From Saposhnikovia divaricata (lineage: Eukaryota; Streptophyta; Magnoliopsida; Apiales; Apiaceae): DNA of 64,000 nt. Positions 35,553 through 47,200 of this stretch are shown here, one piece after another. Below the pieces are notes generated by a model. The model did not search any database and was not told the origin of the DNA. It worked only from the letters and a program-made list of their open reading frames with translations. The position numbers and the translations under genes are program-made. The stretch spans positions 56,851,546 to 56,915,545 of the forward strand of contig CM071600.1 in assembly GCA_036435485.1 (NCBI GenBank), read 5' to 3'. How positions within the stretch are numbered: the first letter of the stretch is position 1; each line of letters starts with the position of its first letter.

Positions 35553-37384
35553 AATGCCCCCATACCTATCTTTTGCTCGTCCTCGAGAAAAATATAGAAT
35601 AAAATACTATCTAATATATAATACCACTTCCGTAGGTGATCACGGTTGCATTTGGCATATGCAACAAGCCCTTTAAACCCCTAGGCAGCCCTAGTGGACG
35701 AGTGAGGTCTCGTGAGGGCCTATAGTGAATGTACCCACAAAATCCATCTAGCTCATGTAAAAGATTGGTCAATGCAACACCACACATACAAGTCATCTCA
35801 TGCTACATCAACTTATGAAATCAAAGTGAATTTGCAATGTCTTGGTGTGTAAGGTGCAAGTATTCACATAGTCTACTCAAAGAAATATGCAGCGGTCATT
35901 AGAAGTCCACGTCAAGTGTAAAAATGAGTTGGTAACCATGCTAAGCCCACAAGAGTACACCTTAAAGTCAAAACTTGGGATCTCATATGCACAAAACAAG
36001 CAATAACTCACCTTTCACTCACAAAAGAATATTCACTCAAGAACAAGGGTAAGTGTATCACTCAATTCCAACAAAATCATAAGCATGCTTGACATTTGGT
36101 ATCAATCTAACTTTAACACAACATACATTAATGATGATAATCAAAAGGTCTTTTATTTGGGTTGTAACGGGGCTAAGGACAAGGTATGTCAAGTAAGGCC
36201 AAATAAGGTGAAGTGTCAAAAGCTAGTAGGAACCATAATAAATCATACACAACACCATACATCCTCCCCATACATGGATTTCTAATTTTCTTCCAACAAA
36301 CTGCTTGACTAGTCGAATGAAGAAGGATCTCAAAAACACAGAAACATAATTATGCTCTCATATGATTTTTTTTCAATTTTTTTTCCTCTTTTTTTTCTTT
36401 TTTTCTTTTTTTTTTCTGGAGAGCTAAGATAGATAATATAAATATATAAGAAACCACAATCCTTCTTCAAGAATTTATTGAATAACGACTGACAAGTAAG
36501 CAACAAAACCCAATATTTCCCAAAAAGTAATGAACAAAAGTAAACCCCATCTCACACACCTTATTACTCCCTCAACTTCCTACTAGCCTTTGACAATTGG
36601 GATCAAGTATACGTAAGGCTGTACAACAAAAAGGTCTAGGCAAGTAATGTGGTGTGTCACCGAAAAAATATGATTAAGCTCAAAGGGGTAACTAATTGAT
36701 CATATATAAAGGGTGTGGTAATTTGGATAATAATTGGTTATTCCTAAATGCCTTTATCATCTTATCATCAAATAATGTCATGCATTTCAAGAAAGGTCTC
36801 AAACAAGTGCTAGCAATGCAAACAACATGTGGACACTCAAGCAAACGAATATAAAATGCAAAAGATATGCATATAGGCTCAAAATCTCACTTGGTGGCAA
36901 AACATAATCAATCCCAAGAAAAAGTCTCTTTAATGCACCTACTTGTACTCAAAGCATGGAAACCAAATCTTCTTGCACATATTCATGTCCTTTTAATTAC
37001 TTACAACATTCAATAAGTCTACTAGTTTCAACTCGCTAGTGTATGTGTGTGCACAAGAACTTAGCTTATCACTTCTCAATCAAAAGCTTCAGAAACACAA
37101 GAGTACTATAGCATGTAAGGGTGCATCAAGCCAACTTATAACAAGTAATCATTTCACAAGGCTAGAATTATTTTTGTATTTTTTCATTTTTCAATTTTTT
37201 TTTTTTTTGGGTTTTTTTTAAATAATACTACTAAATCCCTCCCCCATACCTAAATCATGCATTGTCCTCAATGTATGCAAATGAGAGAAAAAAAAATGAC
37301 AAAGTAAAAGGACGAGAATACCTGATAAAGGCAAGACGGAGGAATATAACTAACTACTATGTACAACATGGTAACTTACTTGAG
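35553..37384 (-). other. Non-coding 3' region and polypurine tract of the Ty3 element
   Basis: 1.8 kb without a coding frame on either strand. A polypurine tract TAGGTATGGGGGCATTT abuts the 3' LTR (about 35553-35570). A second purine tract, GGTATGGGGGAGGGATTTAG on the minus strand at about 37229-37248, follows the integrase stop. A T-rich low-complexity run lies at about 36366-36417. Long non-coding stretches after integrase are common in Athila/Tat elements. Confidence 0.7.
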
Positions 37385-38668
37385 TCACGCATCAAGGAGG
37401 TGGATCACCTCCTCCTCATAATCAACTGGCAGTTCTAAAAATGGTTTAAGGCGTTGACCATTAACTTTAAATGTTTCACCAGTTTTAGGATTTTCAATTT
37501 CAATAGCACCATGAGAAAAAACAACTTTAACAACATATGGGCCCTCCCATCTAGATCTCAATTTTCCAGGAAATAAATGCAGCCTAGAGTTGTATAAAAG
37601 AACTTTTTGACCAGGAGAAAAAGATTTTCTCAAGATAGATTTATCATGCAAAATTTTAGTTCTTTCCTTATAAATCTTAGCATTTTCATAGGCATCATTC
37701 CTGATTTCTTCTAACTCAGACAGTTGTAACTTCCTATGACTACCAGCAATGGGTAAATCAAAATTCAACTCTTTAATGGCCCAAAAAGCTCTATGTTCAA
37801 GTTCAACGGGAAGATGACATGCTTTACCAAACACAATCCTATAAGGAGACATACCCAAAATAGTCTTAAAAGCAGTGCGATAAGCCCAAAGTGCATCTAT
37901 CAACTTAACAGACCAATCTTTCCTATTTGAATTGACAGTTTTCTCTAGAATTTGTTTAATCTGCCTATTAGAGACCTCAACTTGACCACTAGTTTGAGGA
38001 TGGTAAGGTGTGGCTATCTTATGAGTGATGGAATACTTCCTCAAAAGAGACTCAAACTGATGGTTTTTGAAATGCTTACCTTGGTCACTAATTATAGCTC
38101 TAGGCGTACCAAATCTAGAAAAGATATTCTCCTTTAAGAACTTAAGAACTACCTTGTTATCATTAGACTTAGTTGGTATGGCTTCGACCCATTTAGAGAC
38201 ATAATCAACCGCTAAGAGAATGTAGAGGTTACCAAAAGAGTTAGGAAAGGGACCAATAAAATCTATTCCCCAAACATCAAAGATCTCAATAACTAAGATT
38301 GGATTCATTGGCATCATGTTTCTTCTAGTGATCTTTCCTAAATGTTGACACCTACTACAAGCGGCACAAAATTCAGCAGAATCTTTAAACAGATTGGGCC
38401 AGTAGAAACCAGATTGAAGTATTTTAGCAGCAGTCTTTTTAGCACTAAAGTGACCTCCACAAGCCTGATCATGACAAAAGGAAAGTATACTTCTAAACTC
38501 ATGGTTTGGAACACACCTCCTAATGATTTGGTCCGAACAATACTTAAAAAGATAGGGATCATCCCAAAAGAAGTATTTGACTTGTGAGAGAAATTTGGAT
38601 TTATTGCAGCGGCGCCAAAAACTTGATGTGTAAAATAACTGCAAGCGCACAGTGGTTAATTGTAGCAA
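37385..38668 (-). CDS. Ty3-type integrase, sole protein of its element
   Basis: Would insert the element's cDNA into the genome. The 427-codon frame starts at an ATG inside the 5' LTR, so about the first 22 residues are LTR and primer-site sequence; the integrase part begins near FLSQVKYFFWDDPYLF. Zinc-binding HHCC residues: HDQACGGHFS and CAACSRC. Catalytic DDE: GIDFIGPFP, IISDQGKHFKN and the Glu in GQVEVSNRQIKQ. A C-terminal GPY/F module is seen as RWEGPYVVKV. No stop interrupts it. Normally it is the end of a gag-pol polyprotein, here freed by a deletion that removed everything upstream. Whether it is translated is unknown. Confidence 0.9.
   Translation of the reverse strand: MLQLTTVRLQLFYTSSFWRRCNKSKFLSQVKYFFWDDPYLFKYCSDQIIRRCVPNHEFRSILSFCHDQACGGHFSAKKTAAKILQSGFYWPNLFKDSAEFCAACSRCQHLGKITRRNMMPMNPILVIEIFDVWGIDFIGPFPNSFGNLYILLAVDYVSKWVEAIPTKSNDNKVVLKFLKENIFSRFGTPRAIISDQGKHFKNHQFESLLRKYSITHKIATPYHPQTSGQVEVSNRQIKQILEKTVNSNRKDWSVKLIDALWAYRTAFKTILGMSPYRIVFGKACHLPVELEHRAFWAIKELNFDLPIAGSHRKLQLSELEEIRNDAYENAKIYKERTKILHDKSILRKSFSPGQKVLLYNSRLHLFPGKLRSRWEGPYVVKVVFSHGAIEIENPKTGETFKVNGQRLKPFLELPVDYEEEVIHLLDA
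38606..38617 (-). other. Shortened primer-binding site
   Basis: On the minus strand TGGCGCCGCTGC matches the 3' end of tRNA-Asp for 12 bases, six bases from the LTR. It then passes abruptly into integrase coding sequence (AATAAATCC), where an intact site would continue CGGGGA. Confidence 0.75.
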
Positions 38669-39785
38669 ATACAGGTCGATCCACAGAGACTATGAATTTT
38701 CAAAACCCTAATAATTAAATCAGGCGAACTAGACAAATAGGTTTGAGATGAGTTTTAATTAACCTAATTAAACTAATTAACAAAGATTATCAAATAATAT
38801 GGAAAACCTAGGAATCCGAATCCGTTAATCAATCACAAATAATATCAACTCGCCCTAAATCAATCCTCTTTTCTTCAAAAATAAGATATATCAATCAACG
38901 AGACAAGCATATACTATGAAACTTGTTATCTAACAATAACCTATCAAAACTTCAAGGAGCAAGCATAGGCTATGAAAAACAAATCCGGTAACAATAATAT
39001 ATCAAAATCACTTTGTCAATTGAATAATTAAGCACCAAGAAAAATTATGAGAATCAATTAATAGGAACGAGAAGAAATCAAGAGTAATTAAATTAACTTC
39101 ATCTTCATCCTAGGGCAAGAGAATTAGCTACTCATGATTATAAAAATAACGAAACAATTATAATAATACCAAGTAAACATGAATCAACGATTTTAACAAA
39201 ACTAACTTTAATCTATATATGGTCAGAAACTTAATAAGCCTAATATTAATAACGTGAATGGCAAGTATTTATATAATAAATTAATAAATCTAGTTAACTA
39301 ATGAAGCATGCATGTAATCAAATAGTAAGGTCGTAGCAGAAGATTTGAAACAAGTGAACGCACGAAAGAAGGAAAAGAAGAACTAAAAAATATTAATAAT
39401 TCAGACGAGTATGTCGGATAAAAGCTACCAACGAAAGTAAAAAGCAAGAAAATAAAGAGCTATCAAATTCTAGGTGTCTCAAATTACAAGGGAGAAGGCC
39501 ATATATATAGGGGAAAATATTGGGTTTGGCCCCTTTGATTACAATCCAATCTTGAATATAATTTCTTCAATTTCCTTTTCTTCTCCAATAAGTAATCGAT
39601 TTTTCCTCCAATTTCCTTTTCTTCAAGTATTTTCCACCTCCTTTCCCTTTTTGCACCTTTTCCTGCTAGAAATCTGTTTTTATTTATTTTCCTACAAAAC
39701 CAAATAAAACAATTTATTAATTAATAAAATTACGAAAACGGACATAAAATAGGTATTAAAAATATGATTAATTATGGACCTATCA
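38624..39785 (-). repeat. 5' LTR of the integrase-only Ty3 element
   Basis: 1,162 bp. TATA motif on the minus strand at about 39499-39510. Differs from its partner near 38650 (C for T) and near 39701 (C for A). Confidence 0.9.
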
Positions 39786-40017
39786 GTTGCTACCAGATAT
39801 TTGAACGGCCCAGATTCTACTTTACAACCAATCTGTTCAGCCCAAACTTTCATATTGTGATCACTTTCTTTGAATCCGTATAAACTGCTCTTGTGAAAAT
39901 TTATCTTTAATCCCGAGAGTAAATAGAAGCATTGTAAGACTATTTTCACACCTTGAATTGACTTAATATCATTATGAATAAAAAGAATTACATCGTCGGC
40001 AAATTGAAGATGTGAGA
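39786..40017 (-). pseudogene. LINE middle fragment: RT catalytic core
   Basis: This 232-bp island between two LTR elements carries the RT motif SHLQFADDVILF; FADD is the catalytic aspartate pair of non-LTR RTs. It is followed by NDIKSIQGVKIVLQCFYLLSG and the GLKINFHKSS motif. It joins the 32027-34390 fragment across the GTTGC duplication and the 54882-55545 fragment across the TGAGA duplication. Confidence 0.88.
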
Positions 40018-41108
40018 TGAAAGGCAGAGTGTATAAACTTGTAACACTATAACTAATGTAACTCAAACTAAAGGAAAAGATACTTAACCAGAAGACAATC
40101 AAGAACAGGAAGTCACAAGAAATCAACACTAAATGAAGACAAGGTAATTGATACAATTAAACATGCTAACTATGATCAAGCCAAGAAGAAATCATTGAGA
40201 GAAGTTCAAGTTAAAGTTGTTCATGCCTCAGTGATTCGATAAATCAAGAATCAAGATCATAACTATCAGTATCAACAAGACCAATTGATTTCAAGTGAAG
40301 AAGAAGGAAAGCAAATATTGGAAAGCCAAATTATTCAGTGAATATGGTAATTTATTCAAGAAGCAGAAACACTATCAAGACTAGTCACTTATGAACCAGA
40401 CCATTGCATCAAGTGTCAGGACATTGATAGCAAGTTTATGTCAGTAATAAAGAACCATGTTCAAGAGCTTGTTGAAGAATAAAGAAGACATGAAGATATC
40501 ACAAGTTCAAGATGTGCATTGAAGTTTCAAGTTGAAGACCAGAATATTTTCTAAGTACTAAATGTTCTGGATGGCTAAGTAGAAATTCTCAAGTAGAAGT
40601 TCTACTTAGGAATTTCGAGATAGCCAAGTAGAAGTTCCACTTAGGAATTTCGAGATAGCCAAGTAGAAATTCTCAAGTAGAAGTTCTACTTAGGTGCAGC
40701 TTCAACATGACACATGGCATCTTCTGATTGGCAGATTTCCAAGCTTTCAAGATAAGGCAAGAATTATGTGGACATCATTGGGCCACGTACATCTTAGTCT
40801 TTGAAGACTACAGGACATAGATTACATGTAGTATAAATAGAAGTACTTGTGTAATGTTTTAGTTAGTGAGCAATTCTAGAGAAAAACACAAGAGAAAAAG
40901 AGAGAGTGCATTCACAGAGCTTAGTATCATTCACTTCTCTCTCAACTTCTGTTATACTTTGTAATGAATGTTGTAGCAACCCTTTCAAGTTATATATAAA
41001 GAAATATATTCCTTGAATCTGTGTGTTCATTTATTGCATCGTTTTTATTGCCTCTCATATTCGAAAAGTTGTATTCACCCCCCCTCTACAACACATTTGG
41101 ACCTAACA
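40018..41108 (+). repeat. 5' LTR of the copia element
   Basis: 1,091 bp with a TATA box TATAAATAG at 40832-40840. Around 40574-40690 it holds a cluster of short related words (AAGTAGAA, TTCTACTTAGG, AATTTCGAGATAG) that also occur in the leader and in the spacer before the third ORF. Confidence 0.93.
40832..40840 (+). promoter_or_regulatory. LTR TATA box
   Basis: TATAAATAG, about 265 bp before the LTR end. The identical site in the other LTR is at 54605-54613. Confidence 0.65.
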
Positions 41109-41110
41109 AT

Positions 41111-41122
41111 TGGTATCAGAGC
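41111..41122 (+). other. Primer-binding site (tRNA-iMet)
   Basis: TGGTATCAGAGC two bases after the LTR: the standard initiator tRNA-Met site of plant copia elements. Confidence 0.92.
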
Positions 41123-41796
41123 TATATGTTTAACATACAAAACATAGATCCTTGTGTTGAGTAGAAGAATCGTGAGTTTTCATTTTTCAGATCTACTTTT
41201 CATTTTCTCGAAAAGTGTGTTTTAATTCGTTGGTAGTGAAAACTCATCTGAAAAATTATTTAAATACTCCAGGTGTGATTATTTAGCTTGGGTGTATTTT
41301 AATTAATTTTTGTGAATTTATCTGGGTTAGTTCATATTTGGTGTTCTTGAGTGTTCATCATCTGTTCTTATCAAAGAATATAACCCAACAACTTTTTGAT
41401 CTCCTTTTCAATAGTAAAAGAATAAAAAGGTGGTTTTTGGACTTGTTGATTTATTTTATTCGGCCGAAAGTAAAAGACATACTCAGTACCTAGCATGTGG
41501 GTTAGGTGGGTTTGGTGAGTAAAGCATTCAAAGTCAAAAAGTGTTAAAGTGATAATATTGTTTATTCAATATTTAAAGAAATCTGCAGAAAAATTATTCT
41601 AAGGCAAAAATTTCTACATAGAAGTTCTACTTGAGAATTTCTACATAGAATTTCGACTTGGACAATTTCTACTTGGTGATTTCGACTTGAGCAAAATTTC
41701 TACTTAGAGAAATTTCGACTTAGGCAAAAGTTCTACATAAATATTCTACATAGCCTAGTCTTGGGTACTTAGAAACTTTTAGTGACCAGAATTGAG
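41123..41796 (+). other. Copia leader with short repeated words
   Basis: Untranslated leader between primer site and gag. At about 41605-41755 it carries a run of variants of TTCTACATAGAA and AATTTCGACTTGG, related to the words in the LTR and in the spacer before the third ORF. It would be part of the packaged RNA. Confidence 0.6.
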
Positions 41797-44250
41797 ATGG
41801 CTCCTAAAAATGCATTCAAGATCCCAATGTTCAACAAAGATCACTATGAAGAATGGGTTTTCAGAATGAGACTATATCTAGAGACTATTAACCCTGAATA
41901 TCTGGAAGTCCTTGACAAGGGTAAATTTGTCCCAATGGCAGTTATTCCTTCACATACGGAAGGAGGAGTGGTTATACCACCCCGGTCTGAGCCCAAAAAG
42001 GCAGCGGACTTTTCGGATGCTGATAAAGAGCAAATAGCTTTGGATACTGCCGTACGACAAACCTTGATGGAATCTCTTGATCATGAAATGTTCAACATAG
42101 TCAAAGGTTTGACTACAGCGAAGAAGATTTGGGACAAGATAGAAGTTGTCATGGAAGGATCTGCAGAGGTCAGAAGCAACAAAACACTCATACTCAAGAT
42201 GGAGTATGACACCTTTAGAATAAGGAAAGGAGAAGGCATAACAGATGTCTACCTACGATTCAGTCAGTTGGTATTGGATTTGAATCTGAGAGGTGTGACT
42301 CTCCCCATGGTTGAAACAAATACGAGATATCTGAGGAACCAGCCAAAAAGCATTGAGCATAGGGTCTACGCAATCAGAGAAACCAGAGATTTGCATACAA
42401 CTTCTCTGGAAGAGTATTATGGAATATTAAAGACCTATGAGCTGGAAACGCTTCAAGATCAAGCATGGGACAATGATTCAAAGTCAAAAGAAAGTGCATC
42501 AGGATTAGTTGCTGATGAGGAAGAGTCTAAGAAGGCAATGGTTGCAGCAAAGCCTAAATCATCACTTGCACCACATCAAGTTGATAATGATGACGAGTGC
42601 GCATCTGACAGTGATGATGACTACTACACCCAAGAAGAGCTGGACAACATGGACGATAGTGTCGTGGCATACATGGCAAGGAAGTTCAGCAACATGAGAT
42701 TTAGAAAGAGCAACCGACCACAGAGAAAATCTTCATCTTATTATCGGGCTGCTAAGGGTGGTGGTAGTTCGTCAGGCTACAAAGGAAAAGGCAAGAATAC
42801 CAGCTACAAATCTCCTTTGGATTTCAAAATGAAATTCAAATGCTACAATTGTGGTGAAGCTGGACACTTTGCCTCGGACTGCAAAAAGCCTAAACAGACT
42901 TATCCAAAAGAAACATTTGAAGCTCTCAAAAGCAACTATGAAGCACTGTTAAAGGAAAGACATGGAAAACGAGCTTTATTGGTGACAGAAGGAAGAGCTT
43001 GGGATGATTCAGATGAGGAAGATGTTACTCAAGTAGCAAACTTTGCGCTCATGGCTGAGACATCAGAGGAACCAGAGGTACCAGTTCTGACTCTTAAAGT
43101 AGAAATGTCTATTGATGATTATAAAGAACAGAACGGGGCTCTTAGTGAAGAGATCTACATGTTGTGCAAAAGCCTAGACTCTTCTCAAAAGGAACAGAAA
43201 ACACTTGTTGCCAAATGCAGAATGCTTGAGGCAAAAGTGGAAGAGCTAGAGGCTGCTTGCACTGTAGATACTTCTCTAAGAGACTTTATTAAATCTCTGG
43301 AACACAAGCTCGTCCTTAAGGAAGAAGTAGAAGCATGTCTTAGGAACAATCTAGCTGAGCTAGAAACAAAATGCGAAGCTTACAAACTAGCAGCTAGTAG
43401 AGTGTATGTAGATAATGACGTATTTAAGAAGATAACTGGAGTAGGTGTAGGACTTGACTATTCTGACTTATCTAAGAAAGAAGGGAAGAGACCTATTGAC
43501 CCTAGTTCCAGTGACCTTAAACAGGAAACACCTAGAATTCTTAAATCAGCTGTCAAACCTATCTACAAACATCTTGTTCCTAGAATAGAAGAAGAAGAGA
43601 CTGAATTGATAGCTAGATATGAGATTGAGATGGAAGATCGCCAGAAAGAACAACCTGTAACTCCTATTAAACAAGTGAAAATCAATTTCCCTAGAGATGA
43701 ATCTAGACTGGGATTAGGAGCTAAGGCTGTTAAACAACAAGGAAAGAAAGAAAAAGGCATAAAAGAGGTTAAGGCTGAACGAATAAAGAAAGCATGTTAT
43801 CATTGTAAATCTACTGAACATCTTTCTTATGCATGCAAAGCTAACATGAATGTTCCTGCTGCACATGCCATGCCTACCACACATACAATGAATAATCTGC
43901 ATCAGAATCATGCACAGTGTGGTCAACCTAACTGTATGCCATGCACTTTTAATATCATGCAAACTTTTGTGCATTTAATGAATGCATCTAGCCAGTCATG
44001 CTCAAATACTGTTGCTAGTTCAAATATCAAGAAAAAGTATGGTAGAGCCAAGACTGTCAGTCCTCCTAAAGTTAGGAGTGACAAACCTTCTCCTAAGACT
44101 GACAAATCTGTCAAGTCTGAGAAAGGAAAGGAGATAGTCGAAAGCTCTAGTAATGTGAAGAAAAGTGCATCTCCTGTTGTTAAATCTGTTGATTCTCGAT
44201 CTTATCGAAAAGCCGGGCCCAATCAAAGTTGGGTTCCGAAGAATGTCTAA
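41797..44250 (+). CDS. Copia gag polyprotein (capsid and nucleocapsid)
   Basis: Structural protein of the copia particle, 817 residues from the ATG at 41797; a GTG at 41782 in the same frame is not a plausible plant start. The N-terminal part has the copia gag fold (UBN2/DUF4219-like): NKDHYEEWVFRMRLYLE, then KKIWDKIEVVMEGS. Two CCHC zinc knuckles are intact: CYNCGEAGHFASDC from residue 349 and CYHCKSTEHLSYAC from residue 667, separated by a long Glu/Lys-rich coiled-coil-like stretch. The C-terminus ends GPNQSWVPKNV and overlaps the pol frame by about 20 bases. Length is large for copia gag but in line with SIRE types. No internal stop. Confidence 0.92.
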   Translation: MAPKNAFKIPMFNKDHYEEWVFRMRLYLETINPEYLEVLDKGKFVPMAVIPSHTEGGVVIPPRSEPKKAADFSDADKEQIALDTAVRQTLMESLDHEMFNIVKGLTTAKKIWDKIEVVMEGSAEVRSNKTLILKMEYDTFRIRKGEGITDVYLRFSQLVLDLNLRGVTLPMVETNTRYLRNQPKSIEHRVYAIRETRDLHTTSLEEYYGILKTYELETLQDQAWDNDSKSKESASGLVADEEESKKAMVAAKPKSSLAPHQVDNDDECASDSDDDYYTQEELDNMDDSVVAYMARKFSNMRFRKSNRPQRKSSSYYRAAKGGGSSSGYKGKGKNTSYKSPLDFKMKFKCYNCGEAGHFASDCKKPKQTYPKETFEALKSNYEALLKERHGKRALLVTEGRAWDDSDEEDVTQVANFALMAETSEEPEVPVLTLKVEMSIDDYKEQNGALSEEIYMLCKSLDSSQKEQKTLVAKCRMLEAKVEELEAACTVDTSLRDFIKSLEHKLVLKEEVEACLRNNLAELETKCEAYKLAASRVYVDNDVFKKITGVGVGLDYSDLSKKEGKRPIDPSSSDLKQETPRILKSAVKPIYKHLVPRIEEEETELIARYEIEMEDRQKEQPVTPIKQVKINFPRDESRLGLGAKAVKQQGKKEKGIKEVKAERIKKACYHCKSTEHLSYACKANMNVPAAHAMPTTHTMNNLHQNHAQCGQPNCMPCTFNIMQTFVHLMNASSQSCSNTVASSNIKKKYGRAKTVSPPKVRSDKPSPKTDKSVKSEKGKEIVESSSNVKKSASPVVKSVDSRSYRKAGPNQSWVPKNV

Positions 44251-47200
44251 CCAATCTGTCATTGCAGGGCATTAAGCAGAATAGAAATAAAGTTATATGG
44301 GTGCTAGACAGTGGAGCATCTAGACATATGACTGGAAACAAGTCCCTGCTTACAGAGTTGGTTATGAAGGCTGGCCCTTATGTTACCTTTGGAGATGACA
44401 GCATAGGTGTGACTAAGGGATATGGCAAACTGAAAACTGGCAATGTCATCATTGAAGATATTTCCTATGTTGAGGGACTAAAGCACAATCTGTTGAGTAT
44501 AAGTCAATTCTGTGACAAAGGTTACGAAATTGTCTTCAACAAGAAAGGTGTCTCAATCACTCACATCAAGGAAGGCTCACTAGCTTTAAGAGGAGTTCGA
44601 AAGGCAGATCTTTTTGTTGCAGATATGGATTCAGCAAATCAGGATGAGGTTACCTGTTTCTACAGCAAAGCCTCGGATGATGAAAGCTGGTTATGGCACA
44701 AAAAGCTATCTCACTTAAACTTCAAAACGATGAATGCTCTCGCGAGGCGAGAATTGGTGAGAGATCTACCTCAAATGGAGTTCGCTCCGAAAGGACTCTG
44801 TGAAGCTTGTGAAATGGGAAAGTCGAAGCGAGCATCGCATAAAAGCAAAGAAATTTCTAGTATTACTGAGCCTCTACAACTCCTTCATATGGATTTGTTT
44901 GGCCCAGTGAATGTCCTATCTTTGTCTAGGAAAAGATATGCTTTGGTAATCGTGGATGACTTCTCCAAGTATACATGGGTATTGTTCGCAATGACGAAAG
45001 ACGAAGTACCTTTCTTAATCATTGATCACATCACTCAAATTGAGAATGTTTCAACACTTACTGTGAAGACGATTAGATCAGACAATGGCACTGAATTCAA
45101 AAACGCAGTGCTAAATGACTTCTGTGTATCTAAGGGAATACGTCGTCAGTATTCAGCCCCGAGAACTCCACAGCAAAATGGAGTAGTTGAAAGGAAGAAC
45201 AGAACTTTGGTTGAAGCAGCAAGAACTTTGTTGTATGATTCAAAACTTCCTTTGTATTTCTGGGCCGAAGCAGTGAGTACCGCTTGTTACACTCAAAATA
45301 GAACCTTGATCATAAAAGATAAAGAAAAGACACCATGTGAGCTAGTGAACAACAGAAGACCAACAATCAAATACTTTCATGTCTTCGGAGCAAAATGCTA
45401 TGTGCTTATAGATGATGAAAATCTAGGCAAGTTTGCAGCAAAAGCTCGTGAAGGAATCTTTGTTGGTTACTCTACAGACGTGGTGGCAGCTTATAGAGTG
45501 TTCTTGGTGAATGATCGAAAAGTGACGGAAAGCTACAACGTCAGATTCGACGATACCAAACTCTCATCAATTTCAAGAGATTCTAGTGAACCTGAGTCCC
45601 TAAAATTTCAGAATCTGGACTTAGAAGATCTTGAAGATGAACCTGAGTTGGTTGTTCCATTAAATGTTCCAAGTGTACGTGAAGAACCTGAGTCTAGTGA
45701 ACGAGCTAATTCTACAAGATCAGGAGAGACTTCTTCAGTACCAACCGGCAACAACTCAGGGGGAGTAAATAGCAGCTCAAGGACTACTGTTCAAGGCTCG
45801 AGTCGAGTTGACTCTAGTTCTGTAGGAGCTGGCACTAACTCAGGGGGAGTTAGTGAAAATATTCAAAGTAGTCAGCACCCCAACTCAGAAAGTCAAGCTG
45901 AATCATCTAGACAATTTCCAGGTGAACGGGTATGGAATAGAGACCATCCGTTTGAGTTAATTATTGGTGATCCAGATGCTGGTGTGACTACTAGAAGAAC
46001 TGCAAGAGCTGACATGGCTAATATCTCCTTATATTCTGGGTTCTTATCCAAGCTTGAACCTAAAGAAATAGAAGAAGCTCTTGGCGATGCTGATTGGGTG
46101 ATTGCAATGCAAGAGGAACTCAATCAGTTTGAAAGGCAGAAAGTTTGGAAACTGGTACCCCGACCAAAGAACAAATCCGTAATTGGAGCTAGGTGGGTAT
46201 TCAGAAATAAACTGGATGAAAACGGACTTGTAACACGAAACAAGGCTCGTTTGGTTGCAAAAGGTTATTCTCAGCGAGAAGGAATTGATTATGATGAAAC
46301 CTATGCACCAGTTGCAAGACTTGAGGCAGTCAGGATGTTCTTGGCATTTGCAGCACATAAGAACTTCAAGGTATTCCAGATGGACGTGAAAAGTGCCTTC
46401 CTGAACGGAGAGTTAGAAGAAGAAGTGTATCTGGAACAGCCGCCCGGCTTCGTTGATCCAGAACATGCAGATTTTGTGTATCTACTCTTCAAATCTGTCT
46501 ATGGCCTCAGGCAATCCCCAAGGCGATGGTATGAAACCCTATCTCTATTCTTAATTGAAAATGGTTTTGTTAGGGGAGTAATTGATAAAACATTGTTCTA
46601 TAAAGTTGTGAGAAATGACTTAATACTTGTTCAAGTATATGTGGACGATATTATTTTTGGGTCATCAAATGAGCGCTTGTGCGAGAAATTTGCCAAGCTA
46701 ATGTAGGAAAAATATGAGATGAGCATGATGGGAGAGCTGTCCTTCTTCCTTGGATTACAGATCAGTCAGAGAAAAGATGGTATCTTTATCTGTCAATCCA
46801 AGTACGTCAGAGATTTACTCAAGAAGTATAATCTAGAAGATGCATCAGCAGCTAAGACTCCTATGGCAACAGCCACGAAGCTTGATGAAGACAAATCAGG
46901 TAAATCAGTTGACATCACAAGCTATCGAGGTATGATTGGCTCACTCCTCTATTTAACTGCAAGTAGACCAGATATAATGTTCGCAACTTGTTTATGTGCA
47001 AGGTTCCAAGCGGATCCTAGAGAATCACATCTCGTAGCCGTCAAAAGAATTTTTAGGTATCTCAAGGGCACACCAAATCTAGGGATTTGGTACCCAAGAG
47101 ATACAGGTTTTAATCTTATTGGCTATTCGGATTCAGACTATGCAGGTTGCAGGATTGATAGGAAAAGCACATCTGGTGCTTGCCAATTTCTTGGCAGAAG

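Larger units (their letters stand above)
34391..39785 (-). mobile_element. Ty3 LTR element retaining only integrase, inserted in the LINE
   Basis: The element is complete: LTRs 34391-35552 and 38624-39785 (1,162 bp each, TGATGTGTAA...CCTATCA) and TSD GTTGC at 34386-34390 and 39786-39790. By eye the LTRs differ at only two bases, so the insertion is recent. Minus-strand order: 5' LTR (right), a shortened primer site, integrase, a 1.8-kb non-coding stretch, polypurine tract, 3' LTR. Gag, protease, RT and RNase H are absent; the deletion begins within the primer site. The spacer, primer-site start and integrase style place it with Athila/Tat elements. Removing it restores the LINE reading frame exactly. 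Confidence 0.92.

Noticed and set aside
41782..41796. Upstream start of copia gag at 41782
   Set aside because: The codon there is GTG, not a normal plant start; the first ATG in frame is at 41797.
44229..44231. TTG as the start of copia pol
   Set aside because: It only marks where the open frame begins. Pol is expected to be made by frameshift or recoding from gag.
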